From: Clostridiales bacterium
GTDB taxonomy: Bacteria; Bacillota; Clostridia; Oscillospirales; Acutalibacteraceae
DNA length: 64,000 nt
Assembly (NCBI GenBank): GCA_012840445.1
Contig: DULI01000008.1
Location: 372,001 to 436,000 of the forward strand
Direction: 5' to 3'
Shown here one piece after another: positions 1 to 8,715 of this stretch; the first letter of the stretch is position 1; each line of letters opens with the position of its first letter. A program made the position numbers and the translations under genes. The notes beneath the pieces are model-generated. The model was not told where the DNA came from. It was given only the letters and a program-made list of their open reading frames with translations, and made no database searches.

Positions 1-298
1 AATAAAACCGTTTTTCCTTATAAAACCTTGACAGCATCCAAAAAACGTCACTGTGGTTTTTCTTTATCGGCTCCATAGATTTATTTTCCCACAGTTCGTC
101 TCCGTCGCCCAGTTCAATATAGGTAAAATTATTATCGTAATAGTAGTTTAGTGCCGCAAAATACAGGTGCTGATTGCGGGCGAAATCGTCCGCCCAGCTT
201 CCGTCCCCCCTGTGGCAATCGCTCATTAGTATTATTTTTGATTTATCATCTATATTAATCTGATTTGCAGATTTATATATTTTATCAAGCTTCTTCAT
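1..298 (-). CDS. Metallophosphoesterase, N-terminal part (cut by window edge)
   Basis: Seen: translated from an ATG at 298, the first 99 residues contain MSDCHRGDG near residue 28 and LGDGDELWE near residue 63. These match the D-x-H and GD-x2-E metal-ligand motifs of calcineurin-like metallophosphoesterases. The rest lies beyond base 1. The start overlaps the end of the DUF4474 gene (stop at 285-287) by 14 bases, so the two are probably co-transcribed and translationally coupled. Known: the family hydrolyses phosphomonoesters or diesters using two metal ions. The substrate cannot be told from this fragment. Family assignment is fairly sure, function is open. Confidence 0.8.
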   Translation of the reverse strand, partial: MKKLDKIYKSANQINIDDKSKIILMSDCHRGDGSWADDFARNQHLYFAALNYYYDNNFTYIELGDGDELWENKSMEPIKKNHSDVFWMLSRFYKEKRFY

Positions 299-1334
299 AT
301 AAGTCATTGGAATTGCTCCCGTTACTTTGTTGGTCTTTTAACAACTTTTTGGATTTGCGCTTTTTATAAATATTACGGGTCTTACCAATACTCAGAATAT
401 CCGCAAACAGCTGGGGATAGTTCTGGTGTATGGCATTGATTTTATCCTCCATCGTGGGACAGTCTTTGGTTATTTCTTTATATAAGTCGCATAGTATTTT
501 GTTTTTCCTTTGGTGTAGCTTTGCTATTTGCGGAATGCGGGTTATAGGCTGAGGCGTGCGTGGCTTATCGAATGTAAAGCTTACCCTCAATTCGCTTACA
601 GCTATTTCATCCTCTTTATATCCAGCTTTTTTCATTGCGTCGACAAAGGCATCCAACATGGCTTCGTCCGGGAAATAGATACTGCAATCCACAGAAAGCT
701 CTTCCGGTTCCGAAAACTCACCCAGAATAAATCCTGTAAGCCACCAATGGTAGTCGGTACGGGTAAACAATATATGTCCGTTTTTTCTTAGAATTGCAGA
801 CATATAGAGCATTTCATCGTCACCGGCAGATTTGTATAAAGTTGCGTTAAACCCACCAGGCAGCTTGACAATGGGGCCTTCGGTTGAGTATATCCCAATT
901 TCGCAGCCGGTGGTCATGCCGTACTGGCCTTTCCAAACCTCTATAAGCCAGTTTTTGCCTTTGTATTCAAAATAAAAAGGCTCACAGTCAATAATCATTG
1001 AACAGTGGGTAGCCATTTCATCATAAAAGCGGCAGTATCCGAACCTTCTCTGCCAGGCATTGATAACCGAATAAAATATATCCTGAACCGGGTCATAAGC
1101 ATAACCCGCTTTTCGAATTAGCTTTTCAAAATCTTCAAAGCTAATAATTTTGTCGTTTTTCCTTTTTTTATAGGCTTCTATAAGTTTTTTTATCGGTGCC
1201 AAGAACACAGATATACCATAAATATTGGCAATCGAATATATAACCGCAGACAATAAAATTGAGCCCAAAATAATAATCAATTGGCTGCTTAACACCGTAA
1301 CGGTAACGACTGCCTCCATGTTCGACACATTCAT
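285..1334 (-). CDS. DUF4474 domain membrane-anchored protein
   Basis: 349 aa. Seen: one hydrophobic segment (about residues 13-40) followed by a basic linker, then a soluble domain with GYAYDPVQDIFYS, AWQRRFGYCRFYDE, IIDCEPFYFEYKGKNW and WKGQYGMTTGCEIG. From memory of the family, these are hallmarks of DUF4474, a Clostridia protein of unknown function. The C-terminus (about 300-349) is lysine/asparagine-rich and looks disordered. Its stop overlaps the start of the metallophosphoesterase, suggesting the pair acts together. A terminator-like hairpin lies about 90 bases upstream of its start. Likely topology is a short N-terminal anchor with a cytoplasmic domain. No enzymatic residues are recognised. 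Confidence 0.8.
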   Translation of the reverse strand: MNVSNMEAVVTVTVLSSQLIIILGSILLSAVIYSIANIYGISVFLAPIKKLIEAYKKRKNDKIISFEDFEKLIRKAGYAYDPVQDIFYSVINAWQRRFGYCRFYDEMATHCSMIIDCEPFYFEYKGKNWLIEVWKGQYGMTTGCEIGIYSTEGPIVKLPGGFNATLYKSAGDDEMLYMSAILRKNGHILFTRTDYHWWLTGFILGEFSEPEELSVDCSIYFPDEAMLDAFVDAMKKAGYKEDEIAVSELRVSFTFDKPRTPQPITRIPQIAKLHQRKNKILCDLYKEITKDCPTMEDKINAIHQNYPQLFADILSIGKTRNIYKKRKSKKLLKDQQSNGSNSNDLYEEA

Positions 1335-1422
1335 CGTTAACTACCCCAAATTTTAACGTTTGTTACATAATATTCGAATAAGTGCCAATTTGTTATCGTG
1401 TTGTATATATGCAACCAGCAAC

Positions 1423-1454
1423 AAAAAACGACCGTCTGTCTGACGGTCGTTTTT
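1423..1454. terminator. Orphan terminator hairpin between divergent genes
   Basis: ACGACCGTC (1428-1436) pairs perfectly with GACGGTCGT (1442-1450) around a 5-base loop, flanked by an A-run on the left and a T-run on the right, so it could terminate transcription on either strand. It lies between two divergently transcribed genes, so neither gene ends here. It could attenuate the DUF4474 gene or end an unseen short transcript. Confidence 0.7.
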
Positions 1455-1546
1455 ATATTAATCACCTATCGCGGAAACTTTTATAGCCTACTTCCTCTGT
1501 TAATATATGATATAATAAGGTTATAAATATGTTTTAGGGGTATTTT

Positions 1547-3223
1547 ATGAAATCGCTTAAAGTTGCAATATGCACACTAAATTCAAAATATATTCACTCA
1601 TCTTTAGCGCCTTGGTATCTAAAGGCCGCCATAGAAGCAAATTGCCCCCGGAATATTGTTGTAAGCGTATTAGAGGGTACTATTAACGATGATTTAAGCA
1701 GTATTGCCAACGAAATAATAGCATTAAATCCAGATATTATTGGATTTAGCTGCTATATTTGGAACATCATTGCGACAAAAAAACTTGTAAGAATGCTAAA
1801 AGATCATATTAACCCGATAATTGTCTTAGGCGGACCTGAGGTCAGTTTTAACCCGCGGGAAACACTTGAATCAGAACCACATATCGACTTTATAATCAGT
1901 GGCGAGGGCGAAAAGCCCTTTTCTTTGCTTGTCAGCGCAATTTGCAATCAGTCGGATTATACCGATATTCCGGGGCTTTGCTACAAAGACAAGGGTAAAA
2001 TTTATATTAAAAAGCCCTATTTCACCACTGACACCCCACCCTCGCCCTACAATGATGAATATTTCAAAAAACTAAACGGAAGGCTTGCCTACCTCGAAAC
2101 CAGCAGAGGATGCCCATTCTCATGTGCCTTCTGCCTGTCGGGCAATTGCGGCAATGTAAGGTTTTTTGATATAGAACGCACAAAATCCGAAATTATAAAG
2201 CTTGGCAATAGCGGCGCCAAAACCATCAAACTTGTCGACCGCACCTTTAACTGCAACCGCAAAAGGGCTTATGAACTTTTTAAATTTATTATTGAAAACT
2301 ACGGTTCTGCCATACCACAGGGTGCCTGTTTTCATTTCGAGATTGCAGGGGATTTGCTGGATGAGCAGACAATACGCCTGCTATCAACAGCTCCTGCAGG
2401 ACTAATACAGTTCGAAATTGGGCTGCAGAGCCTAAACCCCAAAACACTTGAAGCCATCCAGCGCAAAACCGATATATGTAAGCTTTTGGGCAATATAAGA
2501 AAACTTTTAAAACCGGAAAATATTCATATTCATATCGACCTTATCGCAGGGCTTCCATTTGAAGATTTGCAAAGTTTCAGAAAAAGCTTTAATACTGCCT
2601 TTAGTCTTAAACCACATATGCTGCAGCTCGGCTTTTTAAAATTGCTGCACGGGTCGCAGATGAGGGAAAATTCCGAAAAATACCCTTGCAAATTTTCTCC
2701 CGAGCCACCATACGAAGTCATTGAAACCCCATGGATTACACACAATGAACTAAAACTCCTGCACTTTACCGAAGACGCGCTAGACAGGCTGTATAACAGC
2801 GGTAGGTTTCGCCGCACACTCAATTATGTTTTAACTGAAACTGAAAAAACACCTTTTGATATATTCAGCGAGTTTGGGGAATACACTGCCAACCAGACTT
2901 CCAGTATAGCTTTAGATGATTACATTGAACTTGTATATAATTTTTTCTGCGAAAAGTATAAGCTCAATAATACCGTTTTGCGTGACGTTATGGCATGTGA
3001 CCGCCTTGCCACAAACGCTTCGGGATCGCTACCGCAAGTCCTGCGCATAAAAGATCCGTCTTTAAAACAAAAAATAAAGGCATTCGAGCGCCAAACTCCG
3101 CAACTCAAGGGAGTGCAACGGGGATATGCCTATTTGTATTCACAAAACCGATTAGTATACGCCGATTATAAAGACAAACACCCCGTAACCGGTGAATATC
3201 AGATTACAAAAGTCGAGTTATAA
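1547..3223 (+). CDS. B12-binding domain radical SAM protein (DUF4080-type)
   Basis: 558 aa. Seen: an N-terminal Rossmann-like B12-binding region (residues 1-140) that begins with AICTLNSKYIHSSLAP and includes LGGPEVSFNP and ISGEGE. The radical SAM cluster motif CPFSCAFC has its Cys at 189, 193 and 196, and a partial TIM barrel follows (IGLQSLNP, HIDLIAGLP). The C-terminal third matches the DUF4080 type. Known: these proteins bind cobalamin and a [4Fe-4S] cluster and use S-adenosylmethionine, often for methyl transfer to unactivated carbons. The substrate is unknown. An AGGGG ribosome site precedes the ATG, and a TATAAT-like -10 lies at 1511-1516 without a clear -35. It stands alone and converges with the HAD gene. 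The predicted B12 importer at 14-17 kb fits its cofactor need. Confidence 0.88.
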   Translation: MKSLKVAICTLNSKYIHSSLAPWYLKAAIEANCPRNIVVSVLEGTINDDLSSIANEIIALNPDIIGFSCYIWNIIATKKLVRMLKDHINPIIVLGGPEVSFNPRETLESEPHIDFIISGEGEKPFSLLVSAICNQSDYTDIPGLCYKDKGKIYIKKPYFTTDTPPSPYNDEYFKKLNGRLAYLETSRGCPFSCAFCLSGNCGNVRFFDIERTKSEIIKLGNSGAKTIKLVDRTFNCNRKRAYELFKFIIENYGSAIPQGACFHFEIAGDLLDEQTIRLLSTAPAGLIQFEIGLQSLNPKTLEAIQRKTDICKLLGNIRKLLKPENIHIHIDLIAGLPFEDLQSFRKSFNTAFSLKPHMLQLGFLKLLHGSQMRENSEKYPCKFSPEPPYEVIETPWITHNELKLLHFTEDALDRLYNSGRFRRTLNYVLTETEKTPFDIFSEFGEYTANQTSSIALDDYIELVYNFFCEKYKLNNTVLRDVMACDRLATNASGSLPQVLRIKDPSLKQKIKAFERQTPQLKGVQRGYAYLYSQNRLVYADYKDKHPVTGEYQITKVEL

Positions 3224-3262
3224 TCTACTGCTTCCGCGTCTGCGCACAAATAACAACCTAAG

Positions 3263-3877
3263 TTACAATACACAGCCCATTCCCGAGAGCTGCCTTAGTA
3301 ACTCTTTATAATCGCGCTTTGCATGGTCGAAATATATGGTAGCCATACCTAATTGTTTGGGTATTATTAAATTCTCCTCATGGTTGTCTATAAAAACGCA
3401 TTGGTTGGCCGCCAATTTCAAGTCGTCAAGCGTTTTAAAAAATATCCCGTGGCTTGTTTTGCGCGAGCCTACATTAGCAGAAACGGCAATAACATCAAAC
3501 AAATCGTTCCAATTATGGAATTCTACAATGCTATCTATGCGATCGGTTTTATTATCGGTTACCATTCCGATTATATGGCCCTTCTGTTTTAGCTCATAGG
3601 CAATTTTTAGCATTTGTCCATCGATAGGTGTATAAATAAATGATTCATATAGTACATTCATACTTATATCGTACTCAAGATTGTCGCAAAGCGTAGGCCA
3701 AATGTCCGAATGCGAGATTTTGCCCCACAAAAGGTCGTCGTTATACTTTCGGTATTCGCTTTCTAACTTTTCCAAATCTATACCCGTGCGAATGGATATA
3801 TACTTACAGGTCGCTGAAGAGCCGCTGGGTTCGGTTGTCAGCACACCATCAAAATCAAAAAGAACCGCTTTTATCAT
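3263..3877 (-). CDS. HAD-superfamily hydrolase
   Basis: 204 aa. Seen: motif I FDFDGVLT (Asp 8 and Asp 10), motif II in GMVTDNKT (about residue 100), and motif III/IV in CVFIDNHEENL (about 160), with the small alpha-helical cap of subfamily IA between I and II. Known: such proteins are Mg-dependent phosphatases or phosphoglucomutase-like enzymes in the cytoplasm. The C-terminal layout resembles haloacid-dehalogenase/epoxide-hydrolase-like HADs. AAGGTGG lies ahead of the ATG. It is convergent with the radical SAM gene and separated from the Rrf2 gene by a terminator, so it is probably monocistronic. Substrate unknown. Confidence 0.85.
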   Translation of the reverse strand: MIKAVLFDFDGVLTTEPSGSSATCKYISIRTGIDLEKLESEYRKYNDDLLWGKISHSDIWPTLCDNLEYDISMNVLYESFIYTPIDGQMLKIAYELKQKGHIIGMVTDNKTDRIDSIVEFHNWNDLFDVIAVSANVGSRKTSHGIFFKTLDDLKLAANQCVFIDNHEENLIIPKQLGMATIYFDHAKRDYKELLRQLSGMGCVL

Positions 3878-3938
3878 TACTGCCCACCTTCCGCGTTTTA
3901 TACATAATAAACTATCTTTACAGTTGTACCAACAGGCA

Positions 3939-3977
3939 CAAAAAACACCCCTTATATTATTTCATTTAAAGGGGTGT
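3939..3977 (-). terminator. Rho-independent terminator of the metY-cysK-rrf2 operon
   Basis: On the minus strand ACACCCCTT (3977-3969 side) pairs with AAGGGGTGT (3953-3945 side) around a 15-base loop and is followed by six T. It begins 7 bases past the rrf2 stop codon. Confidence 0.85.
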
Positions 3978-3983
3978 AAACTA

Positions 3984-4388
3984 CTAGTCTTTTTTCATAA
4001 GGTCGGCAATCGTTATGTTGTCAAAATAATCGTTAATTATATCATGAAATCTTTTCCACATCGGCAATGTACGGCAACCGTGCGCACGGTGGCAGGGCTT
4101 TGCCCCACATCTAAGGCAGGCAACCGGCGCCAAATCGCCTTCAGTCAGGCGCAGTATCTCTCCCACCTTATATTCCTCGGGCTTGCGCACAAGCCGGTAC
4201 CCCCCACCTTTTCCATGTAATCCTTCCACTAGTTTGTTTCTGGCAAGAACCGGCATTATCTTTTCGATATATTTTAATGAAATTTCTTGACGCTCGGCTA
4301 CCTCCTTCATTGGAATATAACCGTCGCTTTGATTTTCAGCCAAATCAATCATCACGCGAAGTGCATATCTGCCTCTGGTCGAAATCAT
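3984..4388 (-). CDS. Rrf2-family (IscR/CymR-like) transcriptional regulator
   Basis: 134 aa. Seen: an N-terminal winged-helix starting MISTRGRYALRVMIDLA, with the helix-turn-helix around residues 25-50 (MKEVAERQEISLKYIEKIM) and a wing GKGGGYRL. The C-terminal segment carries four Cys in CLRCGAKPCHRAHGC (about residues 97-111). Known: Rrf2 proteins include CymR (cysteine metabolism) and IscR (Fe-S cluster sensing); three closely spaced Cys near residue 100 bind the cluster in IscR. Here the Cys spacing looks IscR-like, while the operon (metY, cysK) looks CymR-like. Inference: it represses this operon at the inverted repeat at 7776-7796 in response to cysteine or Fe-S status. It is the last gene of the operon. 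Confidence 0.88.
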   Translation of the reverse strand: MISTRGRYALRVMIDLAENQSDGYIPMKEVAERQEISLKYIEKIMPVLARNKLVEGLHGKGGGYRLVRKPEEYKVGEILRLTEGDLAPVACLRCGAKPCHRAHGCRTLPMWKRFHDIINDYFDNITIADLMKKD

Positions 4389-4469
4389 TTCAAATTCACC
4401 TCAAACAATGGCTCTTCCTGTATTTTGCAGCATGCGTATAATACCGAGCAAAGAACAATTGAAATGAAA

Positions 4470-5045
4470 CTATGTAAAAACTTCATTATTAAGCTTCTGC
4501 TCTGCCTCGCGCATAGCATAAATTGTTTTTTGAATCAGGTCGTCAAGTCCCCAGCCAAGCATTTCGGCGCCTCGTTCAATCACTTCGCGCGAACATCCGG
4601 CAGCAAAGTTTGCACTCTTATACTTTTTCTTTACAGATTTTAGTTCCAGATCGCTTACGCTTTTCGACGGCCTGATTAGTGCAACGGCGCCAATCAATCC
4701 TGTCAGTTCATCAACCGCATAAAGCACTTTTTCCATGGTGTGTTCAGGCTTAATATCCACAGTTATTCCGTAACCGTGGCTGGCGGTGGCGCGGATAATC
4801 CGCTCATCTATCCTGCGCTCGCGCATTATTTCCTGCTGCTTAATGCAATGTTGTTCGGGGAACTGCTCAAAATCCAAATCGTGCAGCAGGCCTACAATAC
4901 CCCAAAACTCTTCTTCGTCACCGTATCCGAGCTTTCGTGCAAAATAACGCATAACGCTTTCAACAATCAGCGCATGCTTGATATGAAAAGGCTCTTTGTT
5001 GTACTCCTTAAGCAGTTCAATTGCTGCTTGTCTTGAAAATTCCAA
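4470..5045 (-). CDS. HD domain phosphohydrolase-like protein
   Basis: 191 aa. Seen: an HD-superfamily metal site with HIKHALIVE (about residue 20), GLLHDLDFEQ (about 52) and ATASHGYGI (about 87), plus AVDELTGL near 110. Known: this small HDIG-type family occurs widely in Firmicutes; its members hydrolyse phosphate esters or nucleotides but have no settled substrate. The start is TTG at 5045, supported by AAAGGAG ten bases upstream; that ribosome site directly follows a T-run and a 30-base hairpin after cysK. It lies between cysK and rrf2, so it is presumably controlled together with sulfur assimilation. Its role there is unknown. Confidence 0.82.
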   Translation of the reverse strand: MEFSRQAAIELLKEYNKEPFHIKHALIVESVMRYFARKLGYGDEEEFWGIVGLLHDLDFEQFPEQHCIKQQEIMRERRIDERIIRATASHGYGITVDIKPEHTMEKVLYAVDELTGLIGAVALIRPSKSVSDLELKSVKKKYKSANFAAGCSREVIERGAEMLGWGLDDLIQKTIYAMREAEQKLNNEVFT

Positions 5046-5062
5046 TGCTTGTCAACTCCTTT

Positions 5063-5103
5063 AAAAAACTGACACTCCAGTGCCCAATATTGGGCACTGG
5101 AGT
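5063..5103 (-). terminator. Intercistronic hairpin/terminator after cysK (30-bp perfect palindrome)
   Basis: Positions 5074-5103 form an uninterrupted 30-base palindrome centred on CCAATATTGG. On the minus strand it is followed by GTCAG, then six T (5068-5063), then immediately AAAGGAG, the ribosome site of the HD gene. It can act as a partial terminator or as an mRNA-stabilising hairpin that sets lower expression of the two downstream genes. Confidence 0.75.
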
Positions 5104-5109
5104 ATAAAA

Positions 5110-6042
5110 TCAGTCTTGAAAAAGCGGGGTGGAAAGATACCTTTCTCCCGTGTCAGGTAACACGACGACAATTGTCTTGCCTTCGTTTTCGGGGCGTTTG
5201 GCAATCTGTATTGCCGCCCAAGCAGCCGCTCCCGAAGAGATGCCAACCAGCACGCCTTCATTTTTGCCAATTAGCTTGCCGGTTGCAAAAGCATCTTCGT
5301 TGGTAACAGTAATAATCTCATCGTAAATTTTGGTGTTTAGTATTTTAGGAACAAATCCGGCACCTATCCCTTGAATCTTATGTGGTCCCGCAGCTCCTCC
5401 TGACAATACAGGGGAATCGGCTGGCTCTACCGCAACTATTTTAAGATTAGGAATACGTTCTTTCAGATACTCGCCGGCACCCGTAATAGTACCGCCTGTG
5501 CCAATACCCGCGACAAATATGTCAATATTTCCGTCGGTATCCTCGAAAATCTCGGGGCCGGTGGTTTCCCTGTGTATTTTAGGGTTGGCGGGGTTTTCAA
5601 ACTGGCTGGGGATAAAACTATTCGGAATTCCCAATGCCAATTCATTTGCTCTTTCAATAGCGCCCTTCATACCCTTTGTTCCGTCGGTTAGTACCAGTTC
5701 GGCACCGTAGGCTTTCATAAGCTGTCTGCGCTCAACCGACATGGTCTCGGGCATTACTAGGATGATACGGTATCCCTTTGCGGTTGCAATGGCTGCAAGG
5801 CCAATTCCGGTATTGCCGGAGGTCGGTTCAATAATTACAGAGCCAGGCTTTAGCTTTCCTGAGGCTTCTGCGTCTTCTATCATTGCCTTTGCAATCCGGT
5901 CCTTAACCGACCCCGCGGGGTTGAAATATTCAAGTTTGGCAATTATTTTGGCTTTAAGGCCAAGTGCTTTTTCGATGTGGGTAAGTTCAAGAAGCGGGGT
6001 TTTTCCAATCAACTGATCAATAGAAGTGTAAATCTTTGCCAT
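5110..6042 (-). CDS. cysK: Cysteine synthase (O-acetylserine sulfhydrylase)
   Basis: 310 aa from the ATG at 6042, which is preceded by AAGGGAG; an upstream extension to 6087 has no good ribosome site and was rejected. Seen: PLP lysine in [11 protein letters not shown] (Lys 47), phosphate/substrate loop [10 protein letters not shown] (about 69-78), [10 protein letters not shown] (about 175) and [10 protein letters not shown] (about 263). Known: a fold-type II PLP enzyme that makes L-cysteine from O-acetyl-L-serine and sulfide in the cytoplasm; 300-315 aa is normal length. It lies about 105 bases downstream of metY with no terminator seen between, so it is the second enzyme of the operon. No serine acetyltransferase gene is in the window. 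Confidence 0.96.
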   Translation of the reverse strand: MAKIYTSIDQLIGKTPLLELTHIEKALGLKAKIIAKLEYFNPAGSVKDRIAKAMIEDAEASGKLKPGSVIIEPTSGNTGIGLAAIATAKGYRIILVMPETMSVERRQLMKAYGAELVLTDGTKGMKGAIERANELALGIPNSFIPSQFENPANPKIHRETTGPEIFEDTDGNIDIFVAGIGTGGTITGAGEYLKERIPNLKIVAVEPADSPVLSGGAAGPHKIQGIGAGFVPKILNTKIYDEIITVTNEDAFATGKLIGKNEGVLVGISSGAAAWAAIQIAKRPENEGKTIVVVLPDTGERYLSTPLFQD

Positions 6043-6147
6043 AGTAATTTCTCCCTTTGTTATTATATTATATATGATAACCCGCAAACTTCAACATCGA
6101 AAACCATTCCAAATGGTAAAAATCGAAAATTTAATATAAATCCCCCC

Positions 6148-7470
<1,323 letters not shown>

Positions 7471-7492
7471 TTAGTTTGTAATTTAAAATTTA

Positions 7493-7570
7493 TTAAGAAA
7501 ACGGAATGAAGCAGCACATTCGTCCAAATCGGAAATTTGCTCTAACAAGCTCTTCAAAAATGTTTTTCAT
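7493..7570 (-). CDS. Cys-Cys leader peptide upstream of metY (25 aa)
   Basis: Seen: ATG at 7570 with AAGGAG seven bases upstream, 25 sense codons, TAA at 7493. The peptide begins MKNIFEELVR and ends GRMCCFIPFS, so two adjacent TGC cysteine codons sit at positions 19 and 20. It lies 43 bases before the metY start, just after a terminator-like hairpin, and downstream of a consensus promoter. Known: short peptides with clustered Cys codons ahead of sulfur genes act as cysteine-sensing attenuators in actinobacteria. Inference: ribosome stalling at the Cys pair when cysteine is low alters structure or translation of metY. It could instead be a small functional peptide. The ORF is clear; its role is not shown. 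Confidence 0.7.
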   Translation of the reverse strand: MKNIFEELVRANFRFGRMCCFIPFS

Positions 7571-7595
7571 ACTAACTCTCCTTAAAATAAAATAT

Positions 7596-7690
7596 ACCGG
7601 GACAGCTCCGATAAGCCTCCCGGTTAAAAGCAATGAAACACGAAAAATTTTAGCACAATTTTCTAACCCGAGATGGACAGCATATCGGAG
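7596..7690 (-). promoter_or_regulatory. Mutually exclusive hairpins in the metY leader RNA (attenuator or riboswitch candidate)
   Basis: Seen on the minus strand: CTCCGATA (7690-7683) is complementary to TATCGGAG (7613-7606). Between them, GGTT..AAAA (about 7668-7659) can pair with TTTTAACC (about 7629-7622). The alternative fold pairs ACCGGGA (7624-7618) with TCCCGGT (7602-7596), followed by ATATTTTATTTT, and traps the 3' strand of the first helix in its loop. This is the usual layout of an antiterminator/terminator switch. I could not match it to the SAM-I, SAM-II, T-box or cobalamin consensus. Confidence 0.55.
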
Positions 7691-7775
7691 AATTTAAGTT
7701 AACCATATTCATATGACACATACACATTTTCATATCTATTTAACCTCATTGCTTTTTTACATCTTTTGCTTTTGT

Positions 7776-7796
7776 AACCTACCTAATTAGTAGGTT
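7776..7796. promoter_or_regulatory. Inverted-repeat operator candidate at the metY promoter
   Basis: AACCTAC (7776-7782) and GTAGGTT (7790-7796) are perfect inverted arms around CTAATTA. The site begins at the expected transcription start of the metY operon, a position suited to repression. The size and A/T-rich centre resemble sites bound by Rrf2-family dimers, and an Rrf2 gene ends this operon. Binding is inferred. Confidence 0.6.
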
Positions 7797-7802
7797 GATG
7801 TT

Positions 7803-7831
7803 ATACTAACACATATTTCCTTTAATGTCAA
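7803..7831 (-). promoter_or_regulatory. Promoter of the metY-cysK-HD-rrf2 operon
   Basis: Minus strand: TTGACA (7831-7826), 17-base spacer, TAGTAT (7808-7803). Transcription is expected to start near 7796, giving a leader of about 350 nt before metY. The 386 bases between the leader peptide and tcdA hold this promoter, the operator, the leader hairpins and the tcdA terminator; I see no gene there. Confidence 0.75.
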
Positions 7832-7910
7832 CTACCAAAATGAAAATTTTTAAAAATTATTTTAGCTTAAATTGATACATGTTAAAAACAGCCATCTGCT
7901 TGTATAAAGC

Positions 7911-7945
7911 AAAAAAACGGTGCGACATTTCTTGCGCACCGTTTT
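7911..7945 (-). terminator. Terminator of tcdA
   Basis: Minus strand AAAACGGTGCG pairs with CGCACCGTTTT and is followed by T7. It starts 12 bases past the tcdA stop. Confidence 0.85.
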
Positions 7946-7956
7946 ATTCTTAGTGT

Positions 7957-8691
7957 TTATCTAATCCCAGTCAAATCCTTAATTACCTCGCCTGCTATTA
8001 TAAGGCCCACCGTAGCTGGCACGTATGAAGTGCTGCCCGGAATCTGCCGCCGGGAGGAATTCCTCGCTGCGTTTTCAGCTGCCAGCATTTCAGGTGAAAT
8101 ATTTGGAACTTTAGGTTTTTCCTTTGAATATACAACTTTAAGGCTGTCAATTTTCCTGGCTTTCAGCTCATGCCTCAAGACCTTGGCCATCGGGCATACG
8201 GAGGTTTCATATATGTCCGCAACCTCAAAACCGGTTGCGTTTATTTTATTCCCAGCCCCCATGGAACTGATAATTGGTACCCCCAGAGCCTTGCAGCGAT
8301 GTATCAATTCAATTTTGGCAGAAATGGTATCAATAGCATCCACAACGTAATCATAAACCGACAGGTCAATCTGGTCTGCCGTTTCTGGCAGATAAAACAG
8401 TTTATAAGTATTGACCCTGGCATTGGGATTTATCTCCAGAATCCTTTCTTTTGCCACATCCACCTTGTACCGGCCTATTGTTTTATGGGTGGCGATAATC
8501 TGTCTGTTAAGGTTTGAAAGGGCCACTTTATCGTCGTCAAACAGATCAAGGGTTCCAACCCCGCTTCTTGCGAGGGCCTCTACGACAAAACCGCCTACTC
8601 CCCCAATCCCGAAAACTGCAACGCGAGAATTGAAAAGCTTTTCCAAAGCATGCCTTCCAAATATCAGTTCGGTTCTGGAAAACTGAGACAT
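7957..8691 (-). CDS. tcdA: tRNA threonylcarbamoyladenosine dehydratase (ThiF/E1-like)
   Basis: 244 aa. Seen: Rossmann nucleotide loop VFGIGGVGGFV (about residues 27-37), NLNRQI with the ATP-binding Arg (about 62), VVDAIDT (about 115) and a C-terminal PGSTSYVPATVGL, which is typical of TcdA/CsdL. Known: it uses ATP to cyclise t6A37 to ct6A in ANN-decoding tRNAs. The E1-like Cys that would form a thioester is not required in this family. The region of about 60-70 residues around ICP/KPK matches the family. A gap of only 24 bases separates it from the upstream kinase gene, so co-transcription is likely. Confidence 0.9.
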   Translation of the reverse strand: MSQFSRTELIFGRHALEKLFNSRVAVFGIGGVGGFVVEALARSGVGTLDLFDDDKVALSNLNRQIIATHKTIGRYKVDVAKERILEINPNARVNTYKLFYLPETADQIDLSVYDYVVDAIDTISAKIELIHRCKALGVPIISSMGAGNKINATGFEVADIYETSVCPMAKVLRHELKARKIDSLKVVYSKEKPKVPNISPEMLAAENAARNSSRRQIPGSTSYVPATVGLIIAGEVIKDLTGIR

Positions 8692-8715
8692 ATAAAATTT
8701 ACCCCTTTAGTCCCT

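Noticed and set aside
7493-7570. AgrD-type signalling peptide
   Set aside because: No agrB, agrC or agrA nearby, and the charged C-terminal tail of AgrD precursors is missing.
7571-7800. SAM-I, SAM-II, T-box or cobalamin riboswitch in the metY leader
   Set aside because: The conserved cores (for example GAGGGA/GGCAACC of SAM-I or GGUGGNACCGCG of T-boxes) are not present; only an unassigned switch-like fold is reported.
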